Source: Anarhynchus alexandrinus
Lineage: Eukaryota > Chordata > Aves > Charadriiformes > Charadriidae
Assembly: GCA_008711295.1 (NCBI GenBank)
Contig: VUYV01000100.1
Location: 989,106-1,053,105 of the forward strand
DNA: 64,000 nucleotides
Direction of reading: 5' to 3'
The notes beneath the pieces are model-generated. The model searched no databases. It was given only the letters and a program-made list of their open reading frames with translations, and had not been told where the DNA came from. The first letter of the stretch is position 1. Each line of letters opens with the position of its first letter. The translations under genes were made by a program, and so were the position numbers. Positions 12,401 through 25,539 of the stretch are shown piece after piece.

Positions 12401-14560
12401 CAGCTGGTGCACTAAAGTCCAACAGCGTCTTTAACTTTGTCCTTCACCCTTGCTTGTGGTACAACAAATTACTGCATCTAAGACCTTTGCTTATCCCTTC
12501 TGCTCTACTCAGTTATTCATGTTCCCAGCCAAAAAATTTATTCATCTGCCAGTTTTTATAGTTTCAGCTTTTAGCAAATGTGTACCCCAGGCAAACAGTT
12601 TTAAAAGTAAAAACAAAATGACCCTTATTTAGAGCGATACCTACAATATTGCATGTAAGACTTTTTATATACAAGAACAGAGACTTAAAATAGGAGAAGA
12701 CGGTTCTAGGCAAAACATGAAACAATAGAGTGTCTGTGATGTTTACATACAGTTACATATTTCAGGTGGAGGAAAAAAGTGCCTGTGAGAAGAAAATAAA
12801 CCCAAGTATCAGTCATTTGAAGCATAAGTTTCTCCATCTGGAGAGAAAAAACTGTTATAAAAAAGAGTGACAAGAACAATGAGAATATGACACTTAGAGA
12901 TGCATTTGGTGGTATAAAGGACCGGCAGCAGAAGAGGGCCAGAGGGTGAAAGAAAGGAAAAAGAAGATAATGGTACTTCAGATAGGCTCTCGGAAAACAT
13001 TGGAGAAAAAGACATAGAAATATGATTCTGAAAAGTCCTCTGAACATCATCAAGATATTGGATGCAGAGACAACAGTACAGCATATTAAGGAGGTTAATC
13101 TACGTCTAGTTTAGCTACAAAGCTAGAACAAGGCCTATACTGGCAGACTGACCCACCAGGAGCACTATTAGTATATGGTCTGCGGCTCTTGGTGTGCAGC
13201 TGGAGTTCTTGCTGCTGGATAAATACGATAACAGTCCAACTACTGACCTGAGTAAGTGCCTACATAGCTATGAAAATGGTTCTCTTGTAGTAGCCCATAG
13301 CCTGTGCCCACAGACTTCCCAGACAGTCTGTGGAAGAGATACTGTTTTGTGCCCATCCCTGCATCTTTAACTTGCCCTGCGTGAAGAAGGCGGGAGCAGC
13401 CATCCTGTTTTGTCATGCTGGATTACGTGTGTTTGGATTCCCTCTCACAGATTTTTCTAAACCCTGAATGGGCTGACCATGAACTGCAGAGGGGTGCACG
13501 ATATGGACAATCTGAGGGAGGCATCAGGCAGGAATGGGAGGAAGGAAAAAAGAAACATAGCATTGGGTGCAGGGTTAGGCTCCAGCTGTTGGGGCTGAGG
13601 CTGTGAGGTCAGGAAGAGCATAGAAATGACTTGTTGAGGATGTGGCTGGGGAAGCATTGGAACCGGCAATTTGCCAAGGGGATATATGAATAATATGAAT
13701 AATAATATGAATGGAGTTTGAATCTGTGAGGATTCAATCCAGGAGAGGATGGCTGGGCTGGGAATTTTTTTTAAACTGTCAAGAAGAGCAGTGAAATTTT
13801 TTAAAATGGTGCCATGCCTGGGAAGCTATGGTAGTGGAGAGTCCCATTTCCTAAGGCTAGTGTAATCAGTCTCAAATTTCCTTATTTCTTTTTGATACAG
13901 TGGGTGTGCCTTGCCGTGACAAATTGCTGGGCCACCTTTTGAGGAGTCATTCGCAGCACCTACTCCCTGTCCTTGATGCCACCTCCCTGCAATGGCTTCA
14001 TCTTCAAACCTCCTTAGGACCAGGTTGTCCCAGATGAGTTTGGAGTTCTTTCTGTGAACTAGTACTCTGGCTCAGAATAGTTGGAAATCTCCAAACTTCT
14101 TGTATATATAGCATGGCACTAGGAGCATCCCAGGATGTGACATGCAGGGACACATGTTTGGAGATGGAATTGTGAATTTTCCTCTAGTGGGTGGCTTTTG
14201 CTTTTTTAAGTATCATTTATGCATAGATGAAGTTACCAAGGCTAGATCATTTAAGCAAAAAAATTAAAGAAACCCCTGGTAAATTAAACAGCAATTGGTG
14301 TCTGACATGTGTAGGCTAGGGAAGCTTCTTTACGATTTTTTTTTGTTTCTTGTCACTCTGTTAAATAACTAAAATTTCAGGCATTGAAAGCCTGTGTCAA
14401 TTAATCTCAGTGGCCAGCATTAACTCTTTTGTCAGGTGAAACCTTCATTAAGAGCAGCAGTTTGAATTGTAGAGTATTTTACAGTTTAAAAAAAGATAAC
14501 ATCAGCAAAAATATCAGAATTTCGTAGCCCTTGGAAGAATGAAGAATTTTTTGTGTGGTA

Positions 14561-14608
14561 TTTTGTTTTGTTTGGGTGGGTTTGGTTTGGTTTGGTTGGG
14601 TTTTTTTT
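14561..14608. repeat. T/G-rich (TTTGG)n-like tract
   Basis: Imperfect repeats of TTTTG and TTTGG end in a T8 run. It is low-complexity sequence with no further interpretation. Confidence 0.75.
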
Positions 14609-15699
14609 ATGTAGTCCCTCATAGGGCAAAAGACCTTAAGAAATAAGGTGGAATGGACTAAGTATGGGAATTGTGTATGAATTTATGCAGTCTTTCTTCA
14701 CCATCGAAAGTAGCTCAAAGATCTTTTTAGGAAAAAAGTCTATATATTGTCTGGTGTTGCGGTGTATATACTAGATGAGCAGCTTACAGAGTTTAGGGTA
14801 GCTCATTTTAACTGCAGACATTACATTCTCCTTATATCTCAGAGTAGGAATACTGATAAAGAAACTAATATTGGACAATAACTCTTTTTGAGAATATGCT
14901 AGGGGATATTTTTTATCTTGCTGCAAAGTGTAAGTAACAGAGAAGGGTCTTTGGTCTTAAAATATCTGTCAGAAAAGACACAGGGTTGTAGTACTCTTTT
15001 AGGACACCAGTTTGAATCAGATTCCTTACCTAAGCAGGTATACATAGTGCCAAATGCTCAGTTGTCCAGGCTATAAGTTTTGGAAAGGAAGATAGGCACA
15101 TGACTTCCACTTTATAAATTTTTGTGCCTTTTTTCACCAAGTACATTAAAAATTGTTACACATGTATGGGCACGTCTTTACAGATGGTCAAGTTATACTG
15201 CACCTCCAGGATCTGGGCAAGTTTCAGGCATAGCTTATGTCTGAAAGGGTCATGAGAGACCCTAAAAAAATAAAAGATGCACTAATTCTTTATGAAGTAA
15301 ACTGAATTTATAAAGTTTTCCTTATGTAAGGAAAGTACTTGTCATGAATGATGGCAGCCTGTCATTTTTATACTTTCTTATCTGTGTATATTTGCAGACG
15401 AGCATGGTGAGACACTGTTGGGGTATTGGACCAGACGGAGAATGAAAAACTTGGCATAGTGTCATCCATGCACCTACTGGAGAGATCCCTTGATGTGCCT
15501 GGCAGCCAAGCTAGACCCCCACATCTGTCAGGGGTTACATATTTGTTCTACTTTGAGGGAATCCAGCAGTGACTTATCATTCATAGAGTATTGCTGCCCA
15601 AGAGAATAGTGCAACAGGAACCAACACAAATGCACAGTACAGACTTGAAGACTTTGGTGAAAAAAGTACCTTTATACTGCAGGCAAAAAGGCAATTATT

Positions 15700-16105
15700 A
15701 TCTATTTGTTGGGCTACACTGCTGGGCTCTCCTCAGGCCTCAGCTGGAGTGCGGGACACTACACTGTGGATCAGGAGAGAACCATAAGCAAAGCCAGGAA
15801 GAATAAGAAGTTTAGAAAACATGCCCTACACAGAAAATTAGAGAATCTGGACTAGTTTGACCTAAGAATAGAAGATTCAGGGGCAGACAGAAGGACACAT
15901 GGATTAAGGATGGATGCAAACCAGAAATAAATTAGAAGCTTTTTGTAATTACAAGGAATAAGAGAATAGATTTCAGATAATAAGGTTGAAGTTCAGAGAG
16001 GGATTGCATAAGTTTTGAAACACAGGAACATATTGTCTGTAAAGGACATGGAACCTCCCTTGGACACTCTTATAAAGAGCTTGGACAAGCGTCTTTGAGA
16101 AAAAA
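15700..16105 (+). mobile_element. Ancient eroded CR1/L3-like LINE fragment
   Basis: Phrases in the right order resemble the 3' part of old CR1/L3 elements. 'CAGGCCTCAGCTGGAGT' near 15,735 corresponds to the segment that normally precedes 'actgtgtccag'. Around 15,815-15,890 the block matches the 'tttagaaaacatg..cctat..gga-aattga..aact-gacta-gttt-acct' layout. At about 16,048-16,100 'GGAACCTCCCTTGG..TTATAAAGAGCTTGGACAAGCG' matches the conserved pre-3'-UTR block. The terminal octamers are gone and the copy has many indels, so it is much older than the other CR1 copies here. The call is from memory of family consensus, not alignment, and the boundaries are approximate. Confidence 0.6.
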
Positions 16106-16559
16106 CTGAGGGACTTTACTTTTTAATAGAAATATCACAGAATTTTCTTGATTAAAAAACCCCACAGTCAAACACCCCAAAACCTACTAAAACCCTCCAC
16201 AAGTAGCTTTTACTTACTGGGAATGCAAATCAGCCCAAACCTTGCAAGGCTTTTCTTCAAATTTGGGGGATATTTACATAGTATGTTGTATTCAAATGGA
16301 CACCTATAACTTCATGATCACTTATCCTGGGTTTCAAATGCACTGCTGTCTTAGAATTGACAGTGTACTGCATGTCACTAGAGCAAGCTGGTTCTACCCT
16401 TTTATCTGTTCTCAAGACTGTTTACTCCTATTCTCAGTAATTAGTTTCTACAGTTTGTTTTTACTGAGAACTTTAGCATACAGTAATTGTATTAATAACT
16501 TAGTATCATGCTTCCTTCCTTCATCTTTCATTTTGGAGTTCGAGTGACTTCTCAAAAAT

Positions 16560-16604
16560 AAAATAATAATAATAACAACAACAACAACAACAATAACAAT
16601 AATA
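16560..16604. repeat. Compound (AAT)n(AAC)n(AAT)n microsatellite
   Basis: About 45 bases switch from AAT units to AAC units and back. It is a compound trinucleotide repeat, likely grown by slippage with point interruptions. Confidence 0.93.
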
Positions 16605-18220
16605 GAGCTCAAAAATCTCACCCAGTCAAACCCCAGACAGGGAAGAATGTTTTAGACCATCTTTTCTGCTGACAAGAGAGAAGGGAACTACAGCATCTGA
16701 CTGTGGCCTGCTATAACCTACTCAGTCTTTTTGTATTTAAAGATGCATTTTCTGCCCCTTGCAGGCAGGTGGGAATTAATTAATGTTAACGACTCAGATA
16801 AGTACATTTCAACATAATAAAAGGCCATTTTGACTAGGTTTATTTCTGAGGATGAGATTTTGAACAATAGAAACTCCTCGAGAAAAAAGCAATAATTCAA
16901 AAAAAAAAGGAAGAAAAAAGCAGTAACATTCTTACTAGAGATCTTTAAAAAAAAGAGGTTGCTGTTTGTTCCTATTAGTGCGTGCAATCTTTTTTCTTCT
17001 GCAGTTTGTCCAGATTTTTTGAAATGAAAAGCTTGTTTCTCAAATTCCTTTCTTTCCACTTGACTTGTGCATTGCCTGTAAATGTAATCAGAGGGCTATC
17101 TATTCAGTCATTCAAGTCATTAAGAAAAATTAAAAATTAGGTTGCACCAAGCTCAGAACAGATATGTCCAGGGGTCTACGTGATACCTCTTCTAACCTGA
17201 AGTTGCTTAACACCGGGTAGCTACCATGCAACAGCAGTCTTCCAGCACATGTGAGATCTACCTATTACCTTCATTTAGACAGTTTTCTTAGCCTACTTTT
17301 GGAAAATGCTACGTGAAGCAATGGCAGAGGGTTATTGAAACCCGAGTGTATACCAACTGTTGTTTCCTCTGTATTTACAATAGGTTAATAGGTTATGTAA
17401 GATATTTTGGTTGGTTTGCCACAATATATTCCTGACAAATTCACTCTGTTATTAATCTTGTATTTTTTTTTAGTTTGCTAGAAATAATCTGATTAATTTC
17501 TTCCAATATTCTGAGAATTCAATTATCCAATTGGTCTATACTACTTAAGCTCCTGATTTCCATTCTTTTTTTTTTTTAAATGTAGGTACTATGGCTAGGA
17601 ATCACACTAAATAGCTTTAAGCAACTAATCTCATATGGGAATGTAGTTGCCGTAAGTTAGAATAATGCTGCCTCTATTTTAACCTGAATTCCTAACTATT
17701 TGTCACTACATTGTGTTAACAATTTCATTGGTGTTGGTACTCTCAGTGAAGGCTGAAGCTAAAAAGGCATTAGACACTTGGGTTTTGTATTGTCATTTGC
17801 TAAACCACCTTCTGCAGAAATTTATTCCCAGTGGAGAAAAGCCCTTTCCTCTCTGTTGAGTGGAGGAAACATTTAGGCTTAATTTTAGTACTAATGTGCT
17901 CATAAAATGCATTTATGTTTATTTTTATGTCACTTGCAAGTTGTTTTAGAAATTATCTAGAGGAAAAGCTAGGGTAAAGAAATAAATATATGTGCCTATT
18001 ATTTTGTCAGGATCTGTTTATTCCTTGTGCTATCTCAGGTAGGAAGTCTTCTACAACATCGCAGTATGCCAGCTTCAGCTGCACCGCTGTAGAGGTGGAT
18101 ACTAACCCCGTGGTAATTTTTAACTTTCTGGGGAAACTGAGGAACTTGGCTTTTTAAGGCCACTGGACAAAGCTTTGTCCCTATGATATAATCTTTGCTT
18201 AGGTATGAAAAAAGCTCAGG

Positions 18221-18258
18221 GAGAGAGAAAAAAAAAAAAAAGAGAAAAGAAAAAGAAA
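18221..18258. repeat. A/G-rich homopurine tract
   Basis: GAGAGAG is followed by a run of about 15 A and then AG/AAAAG units. It is pure purine on this strand and low complexity. Confidence 0.85.
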
Positions 18259-20403
18259 CTGCTGATCTCTTTTAGGGTCAAGCAAATAATACAACATTCT
18301 ACTCTAAAATTTTGACCTGGCAGGGGCATGTTGTCAGGACCATATGATACCGCTATGATACCTCTAGATACTCATAAGTGTGTAATTGTCAATTTCTTAG
18401 AATCTATTTCATTCTAGAAATAGAATGAAAGAAGATCTCAAACTCAATTAAATCCTTTTCTGCATGACCCATGCTCTCTTTTGTTTTGCCATCATCCTTG
18501 CAAGATTGGAATAATTAGATGTCACTGACAGCGTGTAGGAGTTTGACAGATGAAATAGCTTACTTGAGAAGGTGAGTTTGTCCAAGACTAAGAGAAAAAT
18601 TGGTATTGGAGTCTTACACAGAAGAAGAAGAGTACATAGTAACCAAAGGCTCTGCAGCAATTTCCTTCTTCCTTGCTCCAGTGCAAATCATGAGCAACCT
18701 CACAGGCATGGACTCAGTGACATTTGTTTGTTTTCTGAGTTTGGTTTTTTTTTTTTATGTCTTCCTTATATCCACAGAGTCTGATGTGTAAACACCTAGG
18801 TTAGATTAGGATCAGATTTTCAGCTAGCACAATGCCATGTGGCTCACCCTGGTGTTTGTGAGGACCTAACTCTCACTGTAAACACAGCAAGCAACCCTTG
18901 TTTGGGACTATTAATTAATTTATGGCTAACCTTTCTCCTTACTGTCTGAGAATCAGACACCAGCACTTAGATATAAGCAAAATGTAATGTCTGCACCATA
19001 TATCTTTTTTTTTATTATATGACCTGCTGTGCACTGTATCTACATTTCTCACCTTTTTTATCTTTTCATTAGTTTTTTGTCAAGCATGATCTCACCAGGA
19101 ACTTATTTTGCAGCATGAGTTCAACTGAGCATTTCAGGAATCTTTGATGCATTCCAAGATGGGTATTTATTCAACAGGATAAAAACGAAATCCTAGCCTA
19201 AGGTCAAACTCATACCAAGCCCTTTTGATTTTGGTTAGCAAAGCTAGAATCAATCACTGCAGTAAAGCTTTCAGTTTACATTTTCCTTCCCTCTGCTGTT
19301 CCATTTACTTCTGATTTAACTGCACATTTGGTACAGAGCAGCATTTAGTGAAGAAGATGCGGAGCACTGAGTCTTGGACAAAGTATATCACGCTTGTTCT
19401 GTTTCTTTTTTTTTTTTTCTTCTAGTTGCTCACATTTCATTAGTGATGTAAATCTTTTAATTCTCTCTTACATATATATTAGCACCTAGGGATACCTACC
19501 ATCTAAATAATTCCTGAGCAGAGCCAATTAGGCAGACTTTAGGGTGAAATTTATCAAGTGGGGATGACTGGCACAACTCTGGATTTACTGGGAGGACTAA
19601 CAAAGTTCCCCAGCAGCGTTACAGCAATAGCACATTAACCAATGCCATATTGCACATTTTCTTGTGGACCAGAACATAAAAACTTCTATAAATATTATGA
19701 TTTTAGGGTCTACGTGGAGAAGGGATGATGATATAAGATCATCAAACCTCTAAAATGCAAAAACGTTGCCTATACTGTAGTACACAAAATGTAGTAGTAG
19801 CATATTTTGCAGGTACAAAGGTACAAATGCATTTCTAAAATATTCATCATTGTAACCTGGTGGTTTGTTTGATTTTTTTTTTCCTTAAATATTTGTAAAA
19901 TGCTTTCTTTTTCTAGGACTCAGTACAAATAGAGGGGCTTTTCTGTATTAATTTATGTGATAACAGAGGAAATCGGTACTTAATTTGTTTCTACTAAATG
20001 TAATGAGTAAGTTTATTTATAAAGTCACAAATGGTTGGCCAGAAACTTAGGGATTCTTACAGCTAAGCATTTAAATAACAAGGGCTTTGTTTGAATCCGT
20101 AGCCTTTCCAATGTTTGTCTCTACAATGTTTTATGATAGCTTTCATCTTGCTATGCAAATTTTATACCCACTTTAACTATTCTGCATCTCACTGTATTCT
20201 TCTGTATGCTGATCCTTCTGTACGTGGGGGAGGCAGCTGACTTAAAAGTAAGTGTATGCAGATTAATGACATACTCCTGAAGACTTCTTCACCCTCATAT
20301 AATAAAGAATTTAGACACCCTCTAATTTATACATGATGTACTGCAGGTGGTTTTGAAGGACTGATGTTTTCTGTTCTGGATTGTTCTGAATTCTTTTTTT
20401 TTT

Positions 20404-20404
20404 N
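20404..20404. other. Ambiguous base (N) after a T run
   Basis: A single N follows ten T residues. This looks like a consensus ambiguity at a homopolymer end, not a scaffold gap. Any frame crossing it is unreliable. Confidence 0.98.
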
Positions 20405-20759
20405 GGCCTGCATTTCTGTCAGCAACACAGAACAAACCGGTGTTTCAGATTTGCCAGAAGGGATTGGGGAAGGCAAGAATTTAGTCATGTATTTCAAACA
20501 AACTGTCTATAATGTTTCTGTCAAAATTAAATGCAGCAAACCATCAAATGACATTAAAGGTTTAATTTTAGTAATTTATAGACTGAAGAGTTTAAAAAAA
20601 AAAAAAAGGTGTCATGTTGTCATGTATGCACTAGAGGGCAATGCAAGAATTACAGTTTTGACGTGATATTCCAATATTTCTTTCCCTCTGCCCTCCCCTG
20701 CGATGTTTTTGTGAACTTTTGTAAGATACTGAAAACACATATTAATTTAAAATATACTT

Positions 20760-21260
20760 GAGCGGGATTTTTTTAAAAGCACTTGGAATGTACCTGTTTG
20801 TTAATAGCTATTAATTGCTGGCAGCTCTGATTCTGCTTCGTGGAGTGGCTTGCGTAATGCGTTTTGCAGATAAAAAAAGAACATGTACTAAACTCTCTCG
20901 TTTGCTTCGATACCTTAAGGGGGAAACAGAAATAATTTAGAATCATCGTGAATAAGCTAGCAGGTGTATTAGTTTACATTTAAATGAAAATACCTAGTGT
21001 GTGAGGAATAAAGATGCTTTCAAACTGTTGTAGGCATCTAGCCTGAAATGTCAAGCGGAGGTTAGTATCTACGTTAATTAAGGTAAACGGGTTGCCTGGC
21101 CAATTTGTTGATGCTGTTCACTTGTACAGTGCTCTCAGCGCTCAGACGCCTCGAGTCCTCAGAGCAATAACTAATACCGAAGCTGGTTATTGTTGGCACA
21201 TGAGCTCTTGAGGATGTGTATGACTGAAGGGCAGCTAGATCCCTTCTGACCTTGGGCAAT
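20760..21260. promoter_or_regulatory. Candidate conserved regulatory cluster
   Basis: This is the best candidate regulatory island in the window. It contains a perfect 14-bp palindrome TTAATAGCTATTAA (20,801-20,814) with nested homeodomain TAAT/ATTA cores. A C/EBP-like TTGCGTAAT lies at 20,850-20,858. Many CpGs survive around 20,835-20,920 and 21,070-21,180, including AGCGCTCAGACGCCTCGAG near 21,140. The rest of the window is strongly CpG-depleted. No exon-like frame accounts for it. Function and conservation are inferred from texture. Confidence 0.33.
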
Positions 21261-24200
21261 CTACTAGGGAGATCGAGAGACCTGGAGATGCATCAGAACT
21301 TGACTTTTCTCTAACCTGCCCCTCAGCACCCTACCCCCAGAAATCTGCTTGCAAAGCTTAAAAGTATAAATTTATAAACATAAGGCACCAGAAATAAAAA
21401 CATCCTTTCGTTCTGTTTCCTGCAGTGACAAGAGATATATATTCTAGATTGTAGACAGAGCTGCCTTGGAGATAAATCGTCTGATTTCAGCATCTCAGCA
21501 GTAGATAATAGATTCCCCTCAGAACCACATAATTAAAAAATGACATTTCTGCTACAGTGTGCCAGCTCGGCACTGCCATTGCCCTAGGATTCTGGGGACA
21601 CAGAAGCCCTGCAGGGCACAACAAAACAAATGTTACATTATTCAGGGGGAAAATGTAAGGTCGTGTTAACAAAGATAAAGATCCTTGCGGGGGGACAAGG
21701 GATATTTCTTTCTTCCTTCCTTCTTTCTTTCAAAAGGGACAAAACTGAGGAAATCTGTTTATTAAAAAGTACACCAGACGAGAGAAAGCATATGCAGAGT
21801 GGCAGCAGAAATTAAGATCTTAATTTCCATCACAGTTTAGAGAGCAAGGATCCATCATGAATCAGAAATGTTCTCAAGTGAAGGACTTGTGGTGAGGGTT
21901 TTTTCCCAACATGACAGTCTTTTGTTTGTGGATAGTGTCTACCTTTGCTATCCTTTAATGGTCAACAAAACAAAAAAATTCTTGTAGCTGAGCTTAGTTG
22001 TAGCTGAGCTTAGTGCAAGAACTTCATCATAATGAGCAAAATTATCCATTAATATGATTAATTGTGTGTATATTACTGTTGCCTGAATATAGTTGGCCTA
22101 GCAGCTTCTCCTGGTAAGAGCAAGGGGGGGAAGTTCTGGGGTTTTGGGCTGTCTGACACATGGCTTCCTCGAATTTACGCTGCTCACGTGGGTTTCTGGG
22201 GTTAAAAATCTAGGATCTCTTATTGTAACTTAGACAAGATGCTTAATCAAGAGGTCTCTATGAATGATAAAGGCTTGCTGTAGAGCAAGGTACACTCAAT
22301 GAGAGCTCTCAGAGAGTGAAGGCGCTATGTATGCGATGTGCTGGGGATCTAAGCAGGCTCAGGACCCTGAAGTATCAAACTGCAGAGTTATAAGGCAGAG
22401 CTGTCTTTGACTGCAATGTTTTGCTTGAGTAAGTTTAGAGCTAACAAACAAAAATCCTAGGAGGACCAGAGCTCCTTGTGCCTGCTTTGTACATTTTAAA
22501 CTTTTTATCCTCTAACAAAGCCCTTTCTGCATCTCTTGAATGGCATTTAAAATGAAAAGAAACAGAGAACAAGGAAATCTCCTTTGTGATTTTGTTGCTG
22601 TTAATTCAAATGCTGGTAATAGTTGGCATTCACTAGCGTATGGCTAGCATAGCTCTAGCATGAGCAGCAAAATTGTCAAGCATGTTATTATTTTTAATAT
22701 TGACATCTGCCTAGAACTTCTTGTCTTGAGAAATTATACTAAGTACATCTACTCTATTGCCTAACGAAAGGTCTGACTCTGCTCTCCCTTCTGCATTGAG
22801 GAACACTTCTTTTGTGAGCAGCCCCACTGGGACTCTTTCCTGAATAAAAGCAGCAGAGGGGAGACAATTACAACATAACTGGTTTATAGTGTGTGTACTA
22901 TGAGCAACAGTTAATTTCCCTATGAATTATAGTCTCTGCTGGGTCCAAAATTAGCCATTCCTGAGGCAAATACAACAGCAATAAAATGTTCCAGATTTTC
23001 AGTACTGTTCTAAGTGAGTGGCTATTTTATATAGGTTGATTGTTAAGCCCACTGTTCAGAACAAGGGATGGGGATTTGCTTTATCCACTGGGAATTCATA
23101 TGAGTAATATTAAGCAGGGAAAAAATAATAACTCCAATTTGAGTAGAAGCCAGGTCGTCTATCATTATGATATTTAGAAATTGAAATTTTAAGTGGTAGA
23201 GCACAGAAATGTCCTCCTAACGATGAAGTGAATACTACAGGGCTAACATTTTGATGATACCTCTGGTGACTGGAATATAACCAAACCATTGCCCTGAAAC
23301 AGGGCAGACTCACAAACACTCTAATTGAAGAAAGCAAAGGGAGCTAGTGAAAAGAGGACTGTGAGGAGGTGATGTTAAATACTAGAAGTGTGTTTATTAA
23401 TTCTAGTATAAATAATAGAACTGTATTGGGGTCATAAGGAGCAGATTGGTGAAAAAAAGAAGATGGAACAACAGACATAAAAAGCGAGATTCTAAAAGGC
23501 CAGGAGCTTTAGGTAGTAATAGAAAAGCTTGAGAGTTCATCGAGGAAACTCTTTACTCCCACACCTGCCACTTGTGATTTCTAACAGAGATAAGAGACAA
23601 AAAGTCTTTGCATGAGAGAAAGAAAGATGTGCTAGAGCTGATCAGGAATCTGTCAGAAGAAGAAAGCTAATCAATTACAATTAATGGCAGGGAGATGTAA
23701 AAGCTTTAAAGCCACCTGGGAGCTTTCTCAGGGCTGAAAGCATCAGAAAAGGAGAACTTCCATCCAGATAGCAATGAAAGAAAACTTGCTGTAGACCTGT
23801 GGGCTGGATCAGGCTAAATCATAAATACCGGCAACTGGGAAGAATGTAGAAAAGTCTGCTGTAGATCAGCTCTCCTGTGAATTAACATACCTTAAAAATA
23901 TAAGATTGCCAAACAACCACTTGTGTGCCCTGCTGCCACTGCTAGACTCAAAGAGGGATGGCAAAACACAATTCAAAACCAAAGTGAATCACACCTTTAG
24001 TGAAATTCTGTGAGCCTTCCACTGCTTCTTTCCTTCTGGCACAATTCCCCTGTCACACAGAGAATGCTTTCTAATAGCTTAGCCTTGGCTGGTATTTTGG
24101 GGGATGTAATCCAGGATGAAAGCAATGGTTGTTGTGACAGATGCAGCAGGTATTCATTAAGAACTTCCCCAATTTAAATGAACCCCTTGTATGGCAGAGG

Positions 24201-25329
24201 ATGGGGAAGATGGTTCAGCAATATCTTAAGTGATAGCTAATGAAAAGGAATACAACACGTTTTCTGAAAAGTTGCCCCAGAGTTACGACTAGCTTATAAT
24301 TCTTTTCAGTTCTTAAAACAATTTTTCAGAGAGATAAAAATACATGATGTAGATGGGTTTCACTGTCAAAAAAAAATGCAAGAACTTCATCATTGTGCAT
24401 AGTTATTTAAGTTAGTCAAAACAGTGATTCATGTATTTTAGGTACATACATATATATGCAATTAAGTAGGAACTATTCTTGCATGCACTGAAACTCATAA
24501 TGGCATCACTGATCTCCTTGAATTCACCTGTATTATTGGTCAACAGCAACTCAAATCTCCTAACACTTTTTCGACACATTTTGTTCTGCTTATCTCTTTC
24601 AGTTCTACCAAGGCTGACTTGATAAAATTCTTTTAATGGGAGAACATTATCTTTAAAACCTGAAACTGCTTTGGGGCTGAGCACTTTTGGATTGGTTTTT
24701 GCATAGCTGCTATGTATTTCTATCTTTATTGTGTGTAAAACAGTACGGTGTCTACAGCCCTCAACTAAGAGGCATTTACCGATTACTGAATCCCAGTGCC
24801 CACTCTGTAGTAAAGGAAAACAGTAAGATCACAGTTTGCCAATAAATAGCAGTCCCATTTATAAATACAAGTGGCCAATGCTACTGACCTCCAGTGTGTG
24901 TAGAAAGAAGTATTTGTATATTGCCTTAACTACAATTTTATTTGAGATTGAGCAATATTCCTTGAAGTAAATCACTAACAACTGAGAAGAATACCCCCTA
25001 AATTAACAGTCAGTCTTCTATTCACCTTTCTTGCACAACAAAATACTAACCATGAGTAAACAAACTCCTCTCTGTCTCATTTATATTGACAGCTTCTCCT
25101 CTGATCACAACAAAATTAAAAGGCTCTAGCGTATGATGCCTGGTCTACACTTGGCTGAGCCTTGCTAAGAAGCCTTCACCTGTCCTTTCAGAAAACTGTA
25201 CAGGGCCATGTTTCCTGTTGTCCTTATAGTCTCCGTCACAAGGAAAAGACCTAATCGCAGTCCATAGCCATAGCTCAGTTCAGTTCTATCAGTGTTGGTA
25301 ACACCCTGCATTTTCAGTTGAGAAACTAT
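21261..25329. other. Non-coding stretch, no gene recognised
   Basis: It contains a CT-rich (TTTC/TTCC)n tract at 21,705-21,731, a perfect 16-bp tandem duplication at 21,982-22,013, and A/T-rich unique-looking sequence. A short patch near 23,660-23,740 has AATCAATTACAATTAAT-type cores. No gene is supported. Confidence 0.55.
21982..22013. repeat. Perfect 16-bp tandem duplication
   Basis: The unit TTGTAGCTGAGCTTAG occurs twice back to back without a mismatch, indicating a recent small duplication. Confidence 0.95.
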
Positions 25330-25539
25330 CTAGTAATTGCAGATGTTCTGCCAAGAGCACATGCTGTACTTGATGACATATAAACAGATGATCGGGAACA
25401 GGCAATAGCAACAGTACGTGTGAGGCTGATAAAAGCTGTATCACAAAGCATATGAATTGAGCTGGAAAAAGAAACAGAGAACAAAGTACTACAAGATGTA
25501 GCCAGAAGAGAAATAAAAGAATTCTTCCCACCTGCATAG
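25330..25539 (+). other. Unidentified coding-like frame with two stops
   Basis: One forward frame runs 69 codons from 25,330 to a TAG at 25,537 with only two internal stops (TAA at 25,381 and TGA at about 25,453). The implied peptide has a mixed, charged, protein-like composition (for example ADVLPRAHAVLDD and LQDVARREIKEFFP). I do not recognise a family. It could be a decayed gene fragment, or chance: the purine-rich strand of AT-rich DNA easily yields Lys/Glu-rich frames. Confidence that it is a real remnant is low. Confidence 0.15.

Larger units (their letters stand above)
8775..15699. other. Non-coding stretch, no gene recognised
   Basis: No gene is supported. The stretch contains a (CTT)n array (9396-9457), a T-rich (TTTGG)n tract (14561-14608), and a somewhat GC-richer region at about 13,380-14,060 that I cannot assign to a repeat or exon. 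Open frames in it, such as 9828-10175 (-) and 12706-13053 (-), look like chance frames. Confidence 0.55.
16106..20759. other. Non-coding stretch, no gene recognised
   Basis: It holds an (AAT)n/(AAC)n array at 16,560-16,604, a purine tract at 18,221-18,258, overlapping small hairpins at 18,404-18,430, and an ambiguous base at 20,404. I see no coding signal beyond short chance frames. Confidence 0.55.
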
